Shown piece after piece: positions 34,242-43,208 of a stretch of 64,000 bases of DNA. The stretch covers positions 18,269 through 82,268 of the forward strand of contig CAVZEV010000008.1 of NCBI GenBank assembly GCA_963774405.1. The letters run 5' to 3'. The notes beneath the pieces were generated by a model. It had not been told where the DNA came from. It saw only the letters and a program-made list of their open reading frames with translations, and ran no database searches. This DNA comes from VRUE01 sp963774405. GTDB lineage: Bacteria > Actinomycetota > Thermoleophilia > Solirubrobacterales > 70-9. The position numbers were made by a program, and so were the translations under genes. Position 1 is the stretch's first letter. The number at the start of each line of letters is the position of its first letter.

Positions 34242-35580
34242 ATGGAACGCGCGAACCAGGACGGGCAGGCGCTGCCATTGGCGCTGGGGGGCTGCCTGGC
34301 GCTGCTCGTCGCGGCGCTGGCCCTGGTCGCCATAGCCGGGGCGGTGACCGGCAAGGGGAGGGCGCAGCGGGCCGCCGACCTGGCGGCGATCTCCGCCGCC
34401 CGCTCGATGCGCGACGACCTCCCCGAGCTGCTCTCGCCGGCGCGCCTGCCGAATGGGGCGCGGAATCCCCGGCACATGGAGAAGGCGACGTATCTGTGGC
34501 GGGCGCGAAGCGCCGCCCTGGATGCCACCGAGGCGAACGGCGTCGGCGCGGAGCATTTGCGGCTGGACTTCCCGGACGAGAGCTCCTTCGCGCCGCTGCG
34601 GGCGAAGGCGCTGGTGCTCGGGGATCTCGAAGTCGGGCGCCGGCACGCGGAGCTCGAAGCCTCGGCGGTGGCCGAAGCCGGCGCACCGGCGAGCGGCGCC
34701 ACCGGAGGGGCCACCCCGATCGCGACCGGTGGCGGCTACGGCGGCCCGCTGGTCATGCGGCAGGGACATGGGATGCGGCCCGACGTGGCGGCCGCCTTCG
34801 ACCGCATGTCGGCCGCCGCGGCGCGCGCCGGGGTCGCGCTGATCGTCAACTCCGCCTTCCGCTCCGACGCCGAACAGGCCGCCCTCTTCGCCGCCCACCC
34901 CGACCCGACCTGGGTTGCGCCTCCCGGCCACTCGCTGCATCGCTGCGCGACCGAGCTCGACCTCGGTCCCGAAACCGCCTACGGTTGGCTGGCGGCGAAC
35001 GCCGGCCACTTCGGTTTCGTGCAGCGCTACAGCTGGGAGGCCTGGCACTACGGCTTCACCGAGGGACCGCCGCCCTGCTCGGCGGCCGGCAACTCGGTCG
35101 GGGCGGCCGGGAGCGGGGGAGACGGCGCTCTCGCCGGCGACTTCGCTTCCCGCCTTCGTCCCGGCGCGGTTCAGGGCGATGATCGAGCGCGCAGCGGCCC
35201 GCTGGAACGTCTCCGCCGCGCTGCTCGCCGGCCAGCTGATGGCCGAGTCCAACTTCGACCCCTATGCCGGCTCGCCCGCCGGCGCTCAGGGCATCGCCCA
35301 GTTCATCCCCTCGACCGCCGCGGCCTACGGCCTGCGTGACCCCTTCGACCCGGAGGAAGCGATCGACGCCGAGGCCCACCTGATGTCGGACCTGATCCGC
35401 AAGTTCGGCTCCCCCGAACTTGCCCTTGCCGCCTACAACGCCGGGCCCGCCCCGGTCGAAGCCTGCCACTGCATCCCGCCCTATCCCGAGACCCGGGCCT
35501 ACGTCACCCGCATCGTCGCGCTGCTCGGCGGAGCCGGTGCCCTGGTCGCCCCAACCATGGAAGTGAGGTTGATCGCATGA
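34242..35580 (+). CDS. TadG-like N-terminus + VanY carboxypeptidase + SLT lytic transglycosylase, one frameshift
   Basis: About 445 residues. The N-terminus DGQALPLALGGCLALLVAAL with RAADLAAISAARSM resembles TadE/TadG pilus helpers and provides a membrane anchor. A VanY-type D,D-carboxypeptidase domain follows (LIVNSAFRSDAEQAALFAAH, PPGHSLHRCATELDLGP, SWEAWHYGFTEGPP: the H/D/H zinc set). After a single-base shift near 35155, a Slt70-like goose-lysozyme domain reads LLAGQLMAESNFDPYAGSPA, GIAQFIPSTAAAYGL and LALAAYNAGPAPVE. It would trim peptide stems and cleave glycan strands at the cell surface. Confidence 0.82.
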
Positions 35581-35640
35581 CCCCTGCAGGTGCCATATTG
35601 CCAGTGACGGAGCCAAATTCCGCCCCGCCCCAAAGTTCCG

Positions 35641-35656
35641 TACACCTGAAGGTGTA
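35641..35656. promoter_or_regulatory. Palindromic operator upstream of vapB
   Basis: TACACC TGAA GGTGTA is a perfect 6-bp inverted repeat 11 bases before the antitoxin start. VapBC complexes repress their own promoter through such sites. Confidence 0.6.
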
Positions 35657-35666
35657 TAAAGGTGGA

Positions 35667-35879
35667 GTGACGCGAACCAACATCGACATCGACGACGTGC
35701 TGATCGGCCGCGCAATGCGCCTCTACCGCCTGCGCAGCAAGCGTGAGGCCGTGGACCTCGCCCTGCGCAAGCTGGTCGGCGATCCGATGAGCCGCGAGGA
35801 GGCTTTGGCCGCCGAGGGCAGCGGCTGGAGCGGCGATCTCGACGAGATCCGTTCGCGCGACGAGATCCGGCCGCTGTGA
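35667..35879 (+). CDS. vapB: VapB-type antitoxin
   Basis: From a GTG behind AAAGGTGG the 70-residue protein reads TRTNIDIDDVLIGRAMRLY and LRSKREAVDLALRKLVGD, the ribbon-helix-helix-like VapB head of the DUF2191 type, then a short acidic tail that would enter the toxin. It overlaps vapC by four bases. Confidence 0.88.
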   Translation: MTRTNIDIDDVLIGRAMRLYRLRSKREAVDLALRKLVGDPMSREEALAAEGSGWSGDLDEIRSRDEIRPL

Positions 35880-36274
35880 TCCTCGTTGACAGCTCCGCCT
35901 GGATCGAGTTCCTGCGGGCGACCGGCAGCGCCGCGAACCTCCGGCTGCGCACCGCGCTGCGCGACGACGCCGACCTGGCGAGCACGGACGTTGTCGTGAT
36001 GGAGATTCTGGCCGGCGCCCGCGACGACGCCGACCGCGACCGTCTGCGCCGCCTGCTCTACGGACAGCGCTTCCTCGCGGTCGAAGGCCCGGCGGACTAC
36101 GAAAGCGCCGCCGAGCTCTACCGGCTCTGCCGCAGGGCGGGCGAGGCGCCGCGCAAGCTCAGCGACTGTCTGATCGCCGCCGTGGCCCTGCGTCACGAAG
36201 CCGAGCTGCTCTGCGATGACGCCGACTTCGACGTCATCGCCCGTCACGCCCCGCTGCGGTTGGCGAGAGGTTGA
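35876..36274 (+). CDS. vapC: VapC PIN-domain ribonuclease toxin
   Basis: A 132-residue PIN toxin from a GTG overlapping the antitoxin stop. Catalytic acids appear in ILVDSSAWIEFLRAT, STDVVVMEILAGARD, KLSDCLIAAVALRHEAELLC and DDADFDVIA. This is the canonical VapC arrangement and it appears intact. Confidence 0.92.
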   Translation: MILVDSSAWIEFLRATGSAANLRLRTALRDDADLASTDVVVMEILAGARDDADRDRLRRLLYGQRFLAVEGPADYESAAELYRLCRRAGEAPRKLSDCLIAAVALRHEAELLCDDADFDVIARHAPLRLARG

Positions 36275-36329
36275 TGTATCGGAATGCATCACGGCATGAG
36301 GACGACTGCCGAGCTCAGCGAGCCCGCGC

Positions 36330-37658
36330 TCAGGTCTTCGTGAACCAGATCCCCGTGCGTGCCACCTTTGGCGCCTCCTGGCCGATCGCGCGGGTGAGCA
36401 GCCAGAGGTCGGCAAGGGCCGGGTGCAGCATCGGCTTGCCGCTGGTCATCAGGCCGACCGACAACGCGCGCTCGGGGTCGGCCCAGCCGAGCACGTTGGT
36501 GAAGCCGAGGTGGCCGAACGCCTCCTCGGTGTCGGGACCGAACAGGCTGACCGCCCTCGCGCCCAGCATGAACCCGCTGGCGTGGCGCAGGGGGGCCACC
36601 AGGGTGAGGTCGAGCTCGCGGAACGCCCGCTCGGATACAGCGCGGCGGATCGTGCGTGGCTCGAGTATGCGCACGCCGTCGAGCTCGCCACCGGCGCGCA
36701 GCATCTCGAAGAAGCGCGAGAGCTCGTTGGCGGTCGTGACGACGTTGCCGGACGGGACGACGCCGGTGAGGAAACGCGGGTCGTTGGAGTGGACGGTGAC
36801 CTCGTCCGGCGGCAGGCCCAGCGCGCGCTCGAGCACGGTGGACAGCGGCGGCAGCGCCGGCGGGCCGGTGGGATAGCTAACGGCGACACGGTCGACGTCC
36901 TCCGGGCTGACGCCGTAGTTTCCCCAGCGAAAGCCGAGCGGGTCGAGGATCTCCTTCCCCAGCACGGCGCGAATGTCTTTGCCGGTCACCCGCTGGACGA
37001 TCTCGGCAACGATGAAGCCGCCCGAGAGCGCGTGATAGGAGAGGAGCTTGCCGGGGCGCGAGCGGGGCTTGGCCGCGCACAACAGCTCGAGCCGGAACTC
37101 GCGGTCGCCGAAGCGGTCCAGGTCGAACGCCTCGGCCGGCAGGTTCGGCACCCCCGCGCGATGGGAGAGCACCTGCCCGATGGTGATCGCCTCCTTGCCG
37201 TGGGCGGCGTACTCGGGGATGTACTCGCACACGCGGTCGTCCACATGCAGCAGCCCGCGCTCGTCGAGCAGGTGGGCCACGACCGCGGTCATCGCCTTCG
37301 AGGCGGAGAAGATCACGAACGGCGTCTCGGGCGTCGCCGGCGTGCGCGCCGCGTCCTGGCGGTCGGACGGCCCGTTGCCGCGCGCATGGCCGATCGCGCG
37401 GTCGAGCACGACCTCGCCGTGGCGACGCACGCAGAGAGCGATCGCCGGATAGAAGCCGCTGCGGTAAAGGCGCTCCACGCCGGCCCAGATCCGCTCGATG
37501 CCGGCGGCCGTCATGCCCAGCGCCTCGACGTCGGCCACCTCCTCGGCGCGCGTGCTGACCGCCTCGAGGTCGCGGGGCACCCGAATGCGCCGCAGCGGGT
37601 CGGGCACCAGGGGAAGGCGCGGGATCGGCGGGACCGGGATTGCCTCCAGCGAGATCAC
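36330..37658 (-). CDS. Serine hydrolase of the beta-lactamase/esterase (class C-like) family
   Basis: A 442-residue cytosolic protein without a signal peptide. The nucleophile motif SASK is in TPFVIFSASKAMTAVVAHLL, a tyrosine motif is in GKLLSYHALSGGFIVAEI, and LGFTNVLGWADPERALSVGL covers the third motif region. This fits the carboxylesterase side of the family (EstB or lipolytic), where the N-terminal leader is absent. It is probably an esterase rather than a resistance determinant. The downstream END lies 56 bases from vapC, convergent. Confidence 0.82.
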   Translation of the reverse strand: MISLEAIPVPPIPRLPLVPDPLRRIRVPRDLEAVSTRAEEVADVEALGMTAAGIERIWAGVERLYRSGFYPAIALCVRRHGEVVLDRAIGHARGNGPSDRQDAARTPATPETPFVIFSASKAMTAVVAHLLDERGLLHVDDRVCEYIPEYAAHGKEAITIGQVLSHRAGVPNLPAEAFDLDRFGDREFRLELLCAAKPRSRPGKLLSYHALSGGFIVAEIVQRVTGKDIRAVLGKEILDPLGFRWGNYGVSPEDVDRVAVSYPTGPPALPPLSTVLERALGLPPDEVTVHSNDPRFLTGVVPSGNVVTTANELSRFFEMLRAGGELDGVRILEPRTIRRAVSERAFRELDLTLVAPLRHASGFMLGARAVSLFGPDTEEAFGHLGFTNVLGWADPERALSVGLMTSGKPMLHPALADLWLLTRAIGQEAPKVARTGIWFTKT

Positions 37659-37694
37659 AGACGCACTCCATGGGCGCCGGCCCAGGCAGCCGGG

Positions 37695-38145
37695 TCAGGC
37701 ATTCTCGATGCGCAGCTTGAGCTCACCCGGGCGGGCGTTCACAAGCCCCGCCAGAATCGCCGCCTCGGCGGGGCCGCGGACCAGCATCCCGAGCACTCGT
37801 CCGGGATCGGCGTCGAGGGAGTAGGTCGCTCGCGTCCGCCCGCCGCCGAGGTCCTCCAGGCTCCAGGAGCCGGTGAGCGACTTGAGGTCGCCCTTCTCCT
37901 GCGTCCAGGAAAGGCGCGTGGGGGGGCTCGTAGCGGAACCGCACCTGCGTGGTGATATGCCTGACCCTGAGGTCGTTCTTCGCCTCGACCAGCGCCGGGC
38001 GCCCCTCCGCGTCACGCTCCAACGCCGACATCGCCACCAGGCCGCCCTGCCAGTCGGGTGCGGTGAGGACATCCTCCACCACCACCCAGATCTCTTCCAC
38101 GGGCGCGCCGATCTCGGCGCTGGCACTGCCGCTGATGCGTGGCAT
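37695..38145 (-). CDS. SRPBCC (START-like) protein with homopolymer frameshift
   Basis: Opens MPRISGSASAEIGAPVEEIW, a typical polyketide-cyclase/SRPBCC strand, and continues HITTQVRFRYEPP. At a run of seven G's (37920-37926) the frame changes, then reads TRLSWTQEKGDLKSLTGSW, RTRATYSLDADPGRVLGMLV to ELKLRIENA. One extra base in the G-run explains it. About 150 residues is normal. Such proteins bind hydrophobic ligands. No ligand can be named. Confidence 0.75.
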
Positions 38146-38182
38146 CGAAGATCTCCCTGTGTCGCGAGGAGGCGCAGCCGGG

Positions 38183-38458
38183 CTACGCCTCCTCTGCCTC
38201 CTCGCCGGCCCCGACCGCCTCGCCGGCGCTATGGACGACCTTCTTCAGGAAGTCGTACTGGGTCTCGACCAGCTTGTCGGCCATCTTCAGCGCCGAGTCG
38301 ACGATCTGCTCGACCTGCGAGGGGCTCGCCGATCCGGCCAAGGTCTCGTCGACGCTGCTGAGAAAGCCGCGGACCGCGCCGATCGCCGCCTCCTGGCCTT
38401 CCTTGATCTCCTCCAGCACCTCTTCGGAGAGCTGAGCCGATCTGTTCGCCTGTGCCAT
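38183..38458 (-). CDS. Small helical, phasin-like protein
   Basis: A 91-residue, highly charged helical protein: SEEVLEEIKEGQEAAIGAV, QVEQIVDSALKMADKLVET and QYDFLKKVVHSAGEAV. Length and amphipathic pattern resemble phasin-like coat proteins of storage granules, but no synthase gene is near and the assignment is only a resemblance. It is divergent from a TetR gene and probably its target. Confidence 0.55.
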   Translation of the reverse strand: MAQANRSAQLSEEVLEEIKEGQEAAIGAVRGFLSSVDETLAGSASPSQVEQIVDSALKMADKLVETQYDFLKKVVHSAGEAVGAGEEAEEA

Positions 38459-38491
38459 CTTCTTGCTCCTTTCTGGCTGTACCAATAGTTC

Positions 38492-38514
38492 TACCAATGT
38501 TTACACCATCGGTA
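38492..38514. promoter_or_regulatory. Imperfect palindrome and -10-like element between the phasin-like gene and tetR
   Basis: TACCAAT ... ATCGGTA forms a 23-base imperfect palindrome, preceded by a further TACCAAT copy at about 38480. A TATAAT sequence at 38513-38518 could be the tetR -10 element. This is the only such AT-rich stretch around and is a good operator candidate. Confidence 0.5.
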
Positions 38515-38530
38515 TAATTTGGGTACAGCG

Positions 38531-39211
38531 ATGTCGAGACACAGCAAGAGCACCCGACGCGAGCGGCGACGCCGGCGCGAGTCGGCGATCGTGATGGCGA
38601 CGCGCGCGCTGCTCGACGAGCACGGCCGGCGTGACCCCTCGGTCGAGAGGATCGCCCGCGGCGCCGGCGTCAGCAAGCCCGACGTCTATCGCGGCTTCGA
38701 ATCCAAGGAGGAGATCTTCGCCCTGACGCTCGTCGATTACCTCGCCGAGCTCGAGCAACGCAGCGCTGGGGCATCCGAGCCCGAGGACCCGATCGCGGCG
38801 CTTCGCGAAGCGTGTCTGCGCTACGTCGACTTCTGCCTCGAGTATCCGGCCTTCGTCGACCACTCGCTCTCGCTGCTGGGACGGTCGACCGAGGAGCTGC
38901 GCGAGCAGATCTCCGATCCGATCTGGCTTCGCCTCGGCGGGGCGTTGGCCACCTGCGTGGGGCGGCTGGAGCGGATTCTCGCAGCGGGGGCCGAGCAGAA
39001 GGCGTTCGCGGTCGCCGACCCCGCCTTAAGGGCCAACCTGCTCAGCGCGCAGATCCTCGGCTCGATCCAGCTGGCGCGCGCCGGTGTCGGTGTGCGCGAG
39101 GTGGCCCCCGGCGTGGCCGGGACCTTCGAGCTCGAACCCGCGCGGCTCCGCGATGCCTGTGTCGAGGACGCCCTGGCCGTGGTGGGAGTCTCCAGAGGGG
39201 GCACGGAGTGA
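38531..39211 (+). CDS. TetR/AcrR-family regulator
   Basis: A 226-residue regulator. After a basic tail (MSRHSKSTRRERRRRRE) the HTH reads AIVMATRALLDEHGRRDPSV, ERIARGAGVSKPDVYRGF and ESKEEIFALTLVDYL, typical of TetR. The C-terminal ligand domain is all-helical. The ATG at 38531 is preferred over the TTG at 38519. It likely controls the divergent phasin-like gene. Confidence 0.85.
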   Translation: MSRHSKSTRRERRRRRESAIVMATRALLDEHGRRDPSVERIARGAGVSKPDVYRGFESKEEIFALTLVDYLAELEQRSAGASEPEDPIAALREACLRYVDFCLEYPAFVDHSLSLLGRSTEELREQISDPIWLRLGGALATCVGRLERILAAGAEQKAFAVADPALRANLLSAQILGSIQLARAGVGVREVAPGVAGTFELEPARLRDACVEDALAVVGVSRGGTE

Positions 39212-39224
39212 GCGCGATGGAGGC

Positions 39225-39470
39225 GGCGGCACCGGCAAGCCGGCCTCCCTCCGCACCCGCTCCGCCAGGGTGCCGGGCATCACGCCGGTCGGCCTCGCGC
39301 CCGGGCAGCAGCACGACCTCGTTCGGCGGGTACTCGCGCAGGCCGTCGAGAGCGACTCGGGTCGCCTTGGTCGACCGCCGGATCGGGGAAGACGGCGACC
39401 GACGCCTGCGTTTGAATACCGACCAAGGTCGGGACCTCCGGCCCCCCGGACGACTTTCACGTGGGGGCTC
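39225..39470 (-). pseudogene. Possible decayed coding remnant
   Basis: Minus-strand fragments in two frames look protein-like: VALDGLREYPPNEVVLLPGR and GTLAERVRREAGLPV. They recall the C-terminal half of nucleotide-binding (universal-stress-like) proteins, where a strand is followed by a short acidic-helical end. No intact frame or start exists. The remainder of the 456-base gap from 39212 to 39667 shows nothing I can name. Confidence 0.25.
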
Positions 39471-39667
39471 ATGGGCTGGACAAGCGTGATTTCTTTCTAA
39501 CCGGAAACCGCGCTCTGCGCACGATGTGCCGGCGACTTCACGACGAGCATCAGACCCCCGGCGCCATCTAGCCGTCATACCCGCTTCGCGCAATGATTGC
39601 CAATCGTGTTCACGCGGAACGAGCACCGCCTGCTCCTGAGGTGTCAGGATCTTCCCCGGTCTTGAAG

Positions 39668-40312
39668 ATGTTTGGCCTCGACGAGAAGATCGCATCCCTC
39701 GCCTCCGGCAAGCCGCTTGTCGCACTGGCGGTAGCGTTGCTACTCGGTCTGCGTCACCCGCTGGACCCCGATCATTTGGCGGCGGTTGGAGCGATGGCCC
39801 GAACCTCAGGCAAACGAGCCCACGGGGCCCTAATCGGGTTCACCTGGGGCCTGGGTCACGCCACGACCATCGTCCTTCTCGGCACCCCCCTGGTGCTGTG
39901 GGCTGCGGTCATGCCCGAGAGCCTCCAGCGGATTATCGAGGCGGTCATCGGCGTTGTGATCCTGGTCCTCGGCTTGCGCCTCTACCTGCGACACAACCGC
40001 GGCGATCAGCACGCTCACCCGCATCGCCCGCCCCGCTCGTTGCGTGAGGCCTATGCGGTCGGGGTGGTGCACGGCGCCGGTGGCAGCGCTGGGATCGGAT
40101 TGCTATTGATCGCCGCGATTCCGAGTGAGAGCGTCGCGCTGGCCAGCTTGTTCGTATTTGCGATCAGCACCACCTTCGCGATGGGCGGCGTCGCCGCCGG
40201 GCTGGGAAGCATGCTGCAAAACCTCCCGGCTCGACCCGTTGGAGCGTTTGTCTGCGCCTTCGGCGTCTGGTACCTGGCGGCCGCCGCCGTAGGTGCGCCG
40301 TATCCCTTCTAG
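39668..40312 (+). CDS. NiCoT-like nickel/cobalt permease
   Basis: A 214-residue membrane protein with about six helices. The NiCoT signature appears as GLRHPLDPDHLAAVGAMART (family: RHAxDADHI), followed by FTWGLGHATTIVLLGTPLV with the second histidine, and a His-rich loop GDQHAHPHRPP. It is shorter than typical NiCoTs (about 330 residues), so it may be the short bacterial form. The frame is open upstream from 39593, but those residues are not hydrophobic. No hydrogenase or urease genes are near. Confidence 0.75.
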   Translation: MFGLDEKIASLASGKPLVALAVALLLGLRHPLDPDHLAAVGAMARTSGKRAHGALIGFTWGLGHATTIVLLGTPLVLWAAVMPESLQRIIEAVIGVVILVLGLRLYLRHNRGDQHAHPHRPPRSLREAYAVGVVHGAGGSAGIGLLLIAAIPSESVALASLFVFAISTTFAMGGVAAGLGSMLQNLPARPVGAFVCAFGVWYLAAAAVGAPYPF

Positions 40313-40448
40313 TGCCACGCCAGACAACGTTCGCCCCGTTCTGGCAGCTGTAAGCCTTCGCCTGGCCAGGGACTTTTGACTCAGCGGTAGCCGTTGCGGC
40401 CGAGGCGCAGCCGCATCGGTCCGGCTTCTTCGCCGGCGACCGGGAAGG

Positions 40449-41096
40449 TCAGTGACCCTGGCGTTGCGCCTTCTTCAGTCGCGCGGTCCAGAGATCCTCG
40501 ATGCGGTGGGCGATCTTGCTTGCGCTGGGTGGGTCGCCCTTCGGGTCGCCGCTGATTCGGGAGATGACCGTCGACGGTTCGGGTCCGTTGACCCGGCCGC
40601 CGCGGTACCGCTTGCCCGATGCCACGTCGACGATCGTGAGCTTGGCGAACCGCTGCACGGCGTCCTGGCCGTCCTGGTATTCGCCGACGACTTCCTCGTC
40701 GTAGTGAATCTGAACGACGGTCGATACCTCGCCGGGCGAGCGAGCCTGGAGCTGGTTGGACAGGTCCATGTAGACGCCCTCGTCGACCTTGCGGTCGTCG
40801 ACGTCGATTGGGACCACCCCGGGGCGCACGTGTGCCGAGCCCTTAGCGGGCCTACCCTGGATCGCGGCGTACCGCTCGGCCTTCGGTTCGAGCCTCTCGA
40901 TCGCGGCCTTCTCCGGCGTCTTGGACTCTTTGACGAAGATCCCGGCCGCCACGGCGCCCGCGAAGACGAGCGAGACGACGAACCAGCCCCAGCGGCGTCG
41001 TCTCGCGGTCGCCACGAGCGCCCAGGCGGCCAGCGCGACCAGCACGGCCCTCCACAGCCAGAGCAGAACGGAAGCGAGGGCGAGCGGTCCGGCCAT
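40449..41096 (-). CDS. Membrane-anchored hypothetical protein
   Basis: A 215-residue protein with two N-terminal helices (ALASVLLWLWRAVLVALAAW, GWFVVSLVFAGAVAAGIFV). A soluble domain of about 160 residues with a beta-rich pattern (VVQIHYDEEVVGEYQDGQD, LTIVDVASGKRYRGG) follows. I recognise no family. The topology puts the domain outside if the second helix is followed by the exterior. The 136-base gap to the NiCoT gene contains no clear signal. Confidence 0.6.
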   Translation of the reverse strand: MAGPLALASVLLWLWRAVLVALAAWALVATARRRRWGWFVVSLVFAGAVAAGIFVKESKTPEKAAIERLEPKAERYAAIQGRPAKGSAHVRPGVVPIDVDDRKVDEGVYMDLSNQLQARSPGEVSTVVQIHYDEEVVGEYQDGQDAVQRFAKLTIVDVASGKRYRGGRVNGPEPSTVISRISGDPKGDPPSASKIAHRIEDLWTARLKKAQRQGH

Positions 41097-41222
41097 CGGC
41101 CTGAATCTATGCGCGGCTCATACCAGCTCCATCCGGGGCCGGCCGCGCTTTTTCTCCGGGTAACTACCTACGGCGGCGGGGTCGGCCCGTTCCGTGGGCG
41201 ATGCCGCGGTCGATCGGGAGCG

Positions 41223-42605
41223 TCAGCCGTTCCGGCTCGACAGGGCGACGCTCCACTGGCGCCGCTTCTCGGCGTATTCGGGCGGCAGCGTGATGTTGAG
41301 CTGTTCGGCCAGGGTCAGCCAGCGCAGGGCTCCCTCGTAGTCTTTCCAGCGGGCGTCGCCATCGGCGCCGGCGAGGGCCAGCTCGACCGTCGCCTGGTGG
41401 GCGGCGGCCGACTCGTCCATGTCCTCGCCGTCCAGGGCCGGCACGTCCTCGAGCGTCTGCACGCCCTCCTCTTCGCCGGCCAGATGGGGGGCCAGGTGCT
41501 TGGCCGCGATCTTCGTCGGTGGCCACCAGAGCGGCGCCGCGCCGGCGGCCTCGTCGCCGCGCGTGCCGGCGACGCCGGAGCGCAGGTAGAGCGGGGCGGC
41601 GCCGGTCAGCAGCGCCCCGCGCAGGATCGGGCGGAACCGGCCTTTGGAAATGGCGGGGTCGGCGCAGGCGGCGATCGAGGCAGCCGCCGCGTCGGCCTGC
41701 TGGGCGGCCAGGCCGCCCTGCTTGATCGGGAACCAGGTTGCGTCGCCGGCCGCGAAGACCCGCTGCAGGCCTTCGACCCGCATGTCGAGGTCGGTCCCGA
41801 TGAGCCCGGACGGGCCTTGCGGCACGCCCGGGATCGGCGCCACCCTGAGCTGCGGCAGAGCGACGACGCGGTCCGCCTCGATCAGCGCGCCGCTCGCCAG
41901 CACGAGGCCGGCGGGCTCGGCCGCACTCGGCGCCTGCGAGCCGTGGAACTCGACCCCGGCCGATTGCAGCAGTGCGGCCAGCGCCTCGCTCGCCTGGCGC
42001 CCGAACGTTTCGAGCGGCCGGTCCTCCTCGGTCGCGAGCACGAGCTCGACGCCGTCGAGGCCGCGCTCGCGGGTGTGGTGGGCGGTGAGCAGCGCCAGCT
42101 CGTAGAGCGGCAGGCCCCAGCGCAGGCCGGTCGGGACGGCGAAGGCGATTCGCTTCACGCTGCCCGCCTCGATCTCGCCGAGCAGCTCGCCGTAAGCGGC
42201 ATTGGCGAGCGGCCCGCCGTCGTAGTTGAGCGCCCCCTGGAACTGCTCGCTGCCGCGCGCGCCCACCGCCAGTAGCAGCGCGTCGTAGCCGAGTTCCGCG
42301 CCGCCCTGGGTGGCGACGGTGCGCCGCTCGGGGTCGATCGCCACGATCGTGTCCTCGCGGAACTCGCAGCCGTGCTTGCGCGCCAGGTCGTCGAGGCGCA
42401 AGCGGCTGGCCGCTCCGAGGCCGAAGGGCTCGCCGACGGCGAGCGGCCGGTAGGTCATCTCCGGGCTGCCCGAAATCAGCTCGATCCGCACGCGGTCGCC
42501 GAGCAGGTCCCGAAGGGCCAGCATGGCCTCGGCCCCGGCGACGCCGCCGCCCGCGATCACCACCCTGAACGGGCTCTCGGTTGTCGCTTTGGTTTCGCTG
42601 TCCAT
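41223..42605 (-). CDS. FAD/NAD(P)-binding oxidoreductase (NDH-2/sulfide:quinone-reductase-like)
   Basis: A 460-residue flavoprotein of the Pyr_redox_2 type. Rossmann loop VVIAGGGVAGAEAMLALRDL, MTYRPLAVGEPF, LLLAVGARGSEQFQGAL and the FAD-closing motif RVFAAGDATWFPIKQGGLAA are all present. The pattern is like NDH-2/SQR but the tail has no clear membrane amphipathic helix. The conserved SQR cysteines are missing, so it is not an SQR. It shares a short divergent promoter with the MaoC gene. Confidence 0.82.
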   Translation of the reverse strand: MDSETKATTESPFRVVIAGGGVAGAEAMLALRDLLGDRVRIELISGSPEMTYRPLAVGEPFGLGAASRLRLDDLARKHGCEFREDTIVAIDPERRTVATQGGAELGYDALLLAVGARGSEQFQGALNYDGGPLANAAYGELLGEIEAGSVKRIAFAVPTGLRWGLPLYELALLTAHHTRERGLDGVELVLATEEDRPLETFGRQASEALAALLQSAGVEFHGSQAPSAAEPAGLVLASGALIEADRVVALPQLRVAPIPGVPQGPSGLIGTDLDMRVEGLQRVFAAGDATWFPIKQGGLAAQQADAAAASIAACADPAISKGRFRPILRGALLTGAAPLYLRSGVAGTRGDEAAGAAPLWWPPTKIAAKHLAPHLAGEEEGVQTLEDVPALDGEDMDESAAAHQATVELALAGADGDARWKDYEGALRWLTLAEQLNITLPPEYAEKRRQWSVALSSRNG

Positions 42606-42683
42606 CCAGGAGTGGCTCGGGTACGGGGCGAGGGATTCTCGCAGGGATCGTGCTCCTCCTGTGCGGGTAGACTGCGCCTCGCG

Positions 42684-43160
42684 ATGACCACCGTCGAGGT
42701 CAACGGCGTCGAGGGGATGAAGGCCCTGCTCGGGCGGGAGATCGGCCCGAGCGAGTGGCGCACCGTCACCCAGGCGGACATCGACACGTTCGCCGAGCTC
42801 TCCGGCGACGACCAGTGGATTCACACCGACGTCGAGCGGGCCAAATCCGAGAGCCCCTTCGGCACGACGATCGCCCATGGCAACCTCACCCTCTCGCTCG
42901 TCGACGGCTTCCGCAAGGAGATGATCTCCTCGACCGGCTTCGCCCTCGGCGTCAACTACGGCTGGGACAAGATCCGCTTCCCGGCACCGGTCCCCGTCGA
43001 CTCGAGGGTCCGCGCCCGCGCCGAGGTCGTCTCGGTCGACGACAAGGGAGGCGGTTGGTATCAGGTCGTCACCCGCTTCACGCTCGAGGTCGAGGGCAAC
43101 GAGAAGCCCTGCTTCGTCGGCGACTCGGTGACGCGCGTGATGGCGCCTGTCGAGCAATAA
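42684..43160 (+). CDS. MaoC-like (R)-specific enoyl-CoA hydratase
   Basis: A 158-residue hotdog-fold protein. The hydratase motif is clear: TQADIDTFAELSGDDQWIHT followed by TTIAHGNLTLSLVDGF. D and H in the GDDQWIH segment are the catalytic pair. Members hydrate (R)-3-hydroxyacyl-CoA or related thioesters in fatty-acid metabolism. It starts at an ATG 79 bases from the divergent flavoprotein. Confidence 0.88.
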   Translation: MTTVEVNGVEGMKALLGREIGPSEWRTVTQADIDTFAELSGDDQWIHTDVERAKSESPFGTTIAHGNLTLSLVDGFRKEMISSTGFALGVNYGWDKIRFPAPVPVDSRVRARAEVVSVDDKGGGWYQVVTRFTLEVEGNEKPCFVGDSVTRVMAPVEQ

Positions 43161-43208
43161 CTAGGCCCGGGTCTAGCTGTTCATGGCACCTCTGAGGACT
43201 GCTTTTTG

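Noticed and set aside
40381..40450. Minus-strand peptide LTFPVAGEEAGPMRLRLGRNGYR before a stop at 40381
   Set aside because: Protein-like, but only about 23 residues with no start. It may be a remnant or a frameshifted tail of the neighbouring gene.
43162..43177. CTAG...CTAG hairpin after the MaoC gene as a terminator
   Set aside because: The paired arms are only 4-5 bases and no T-run follows.
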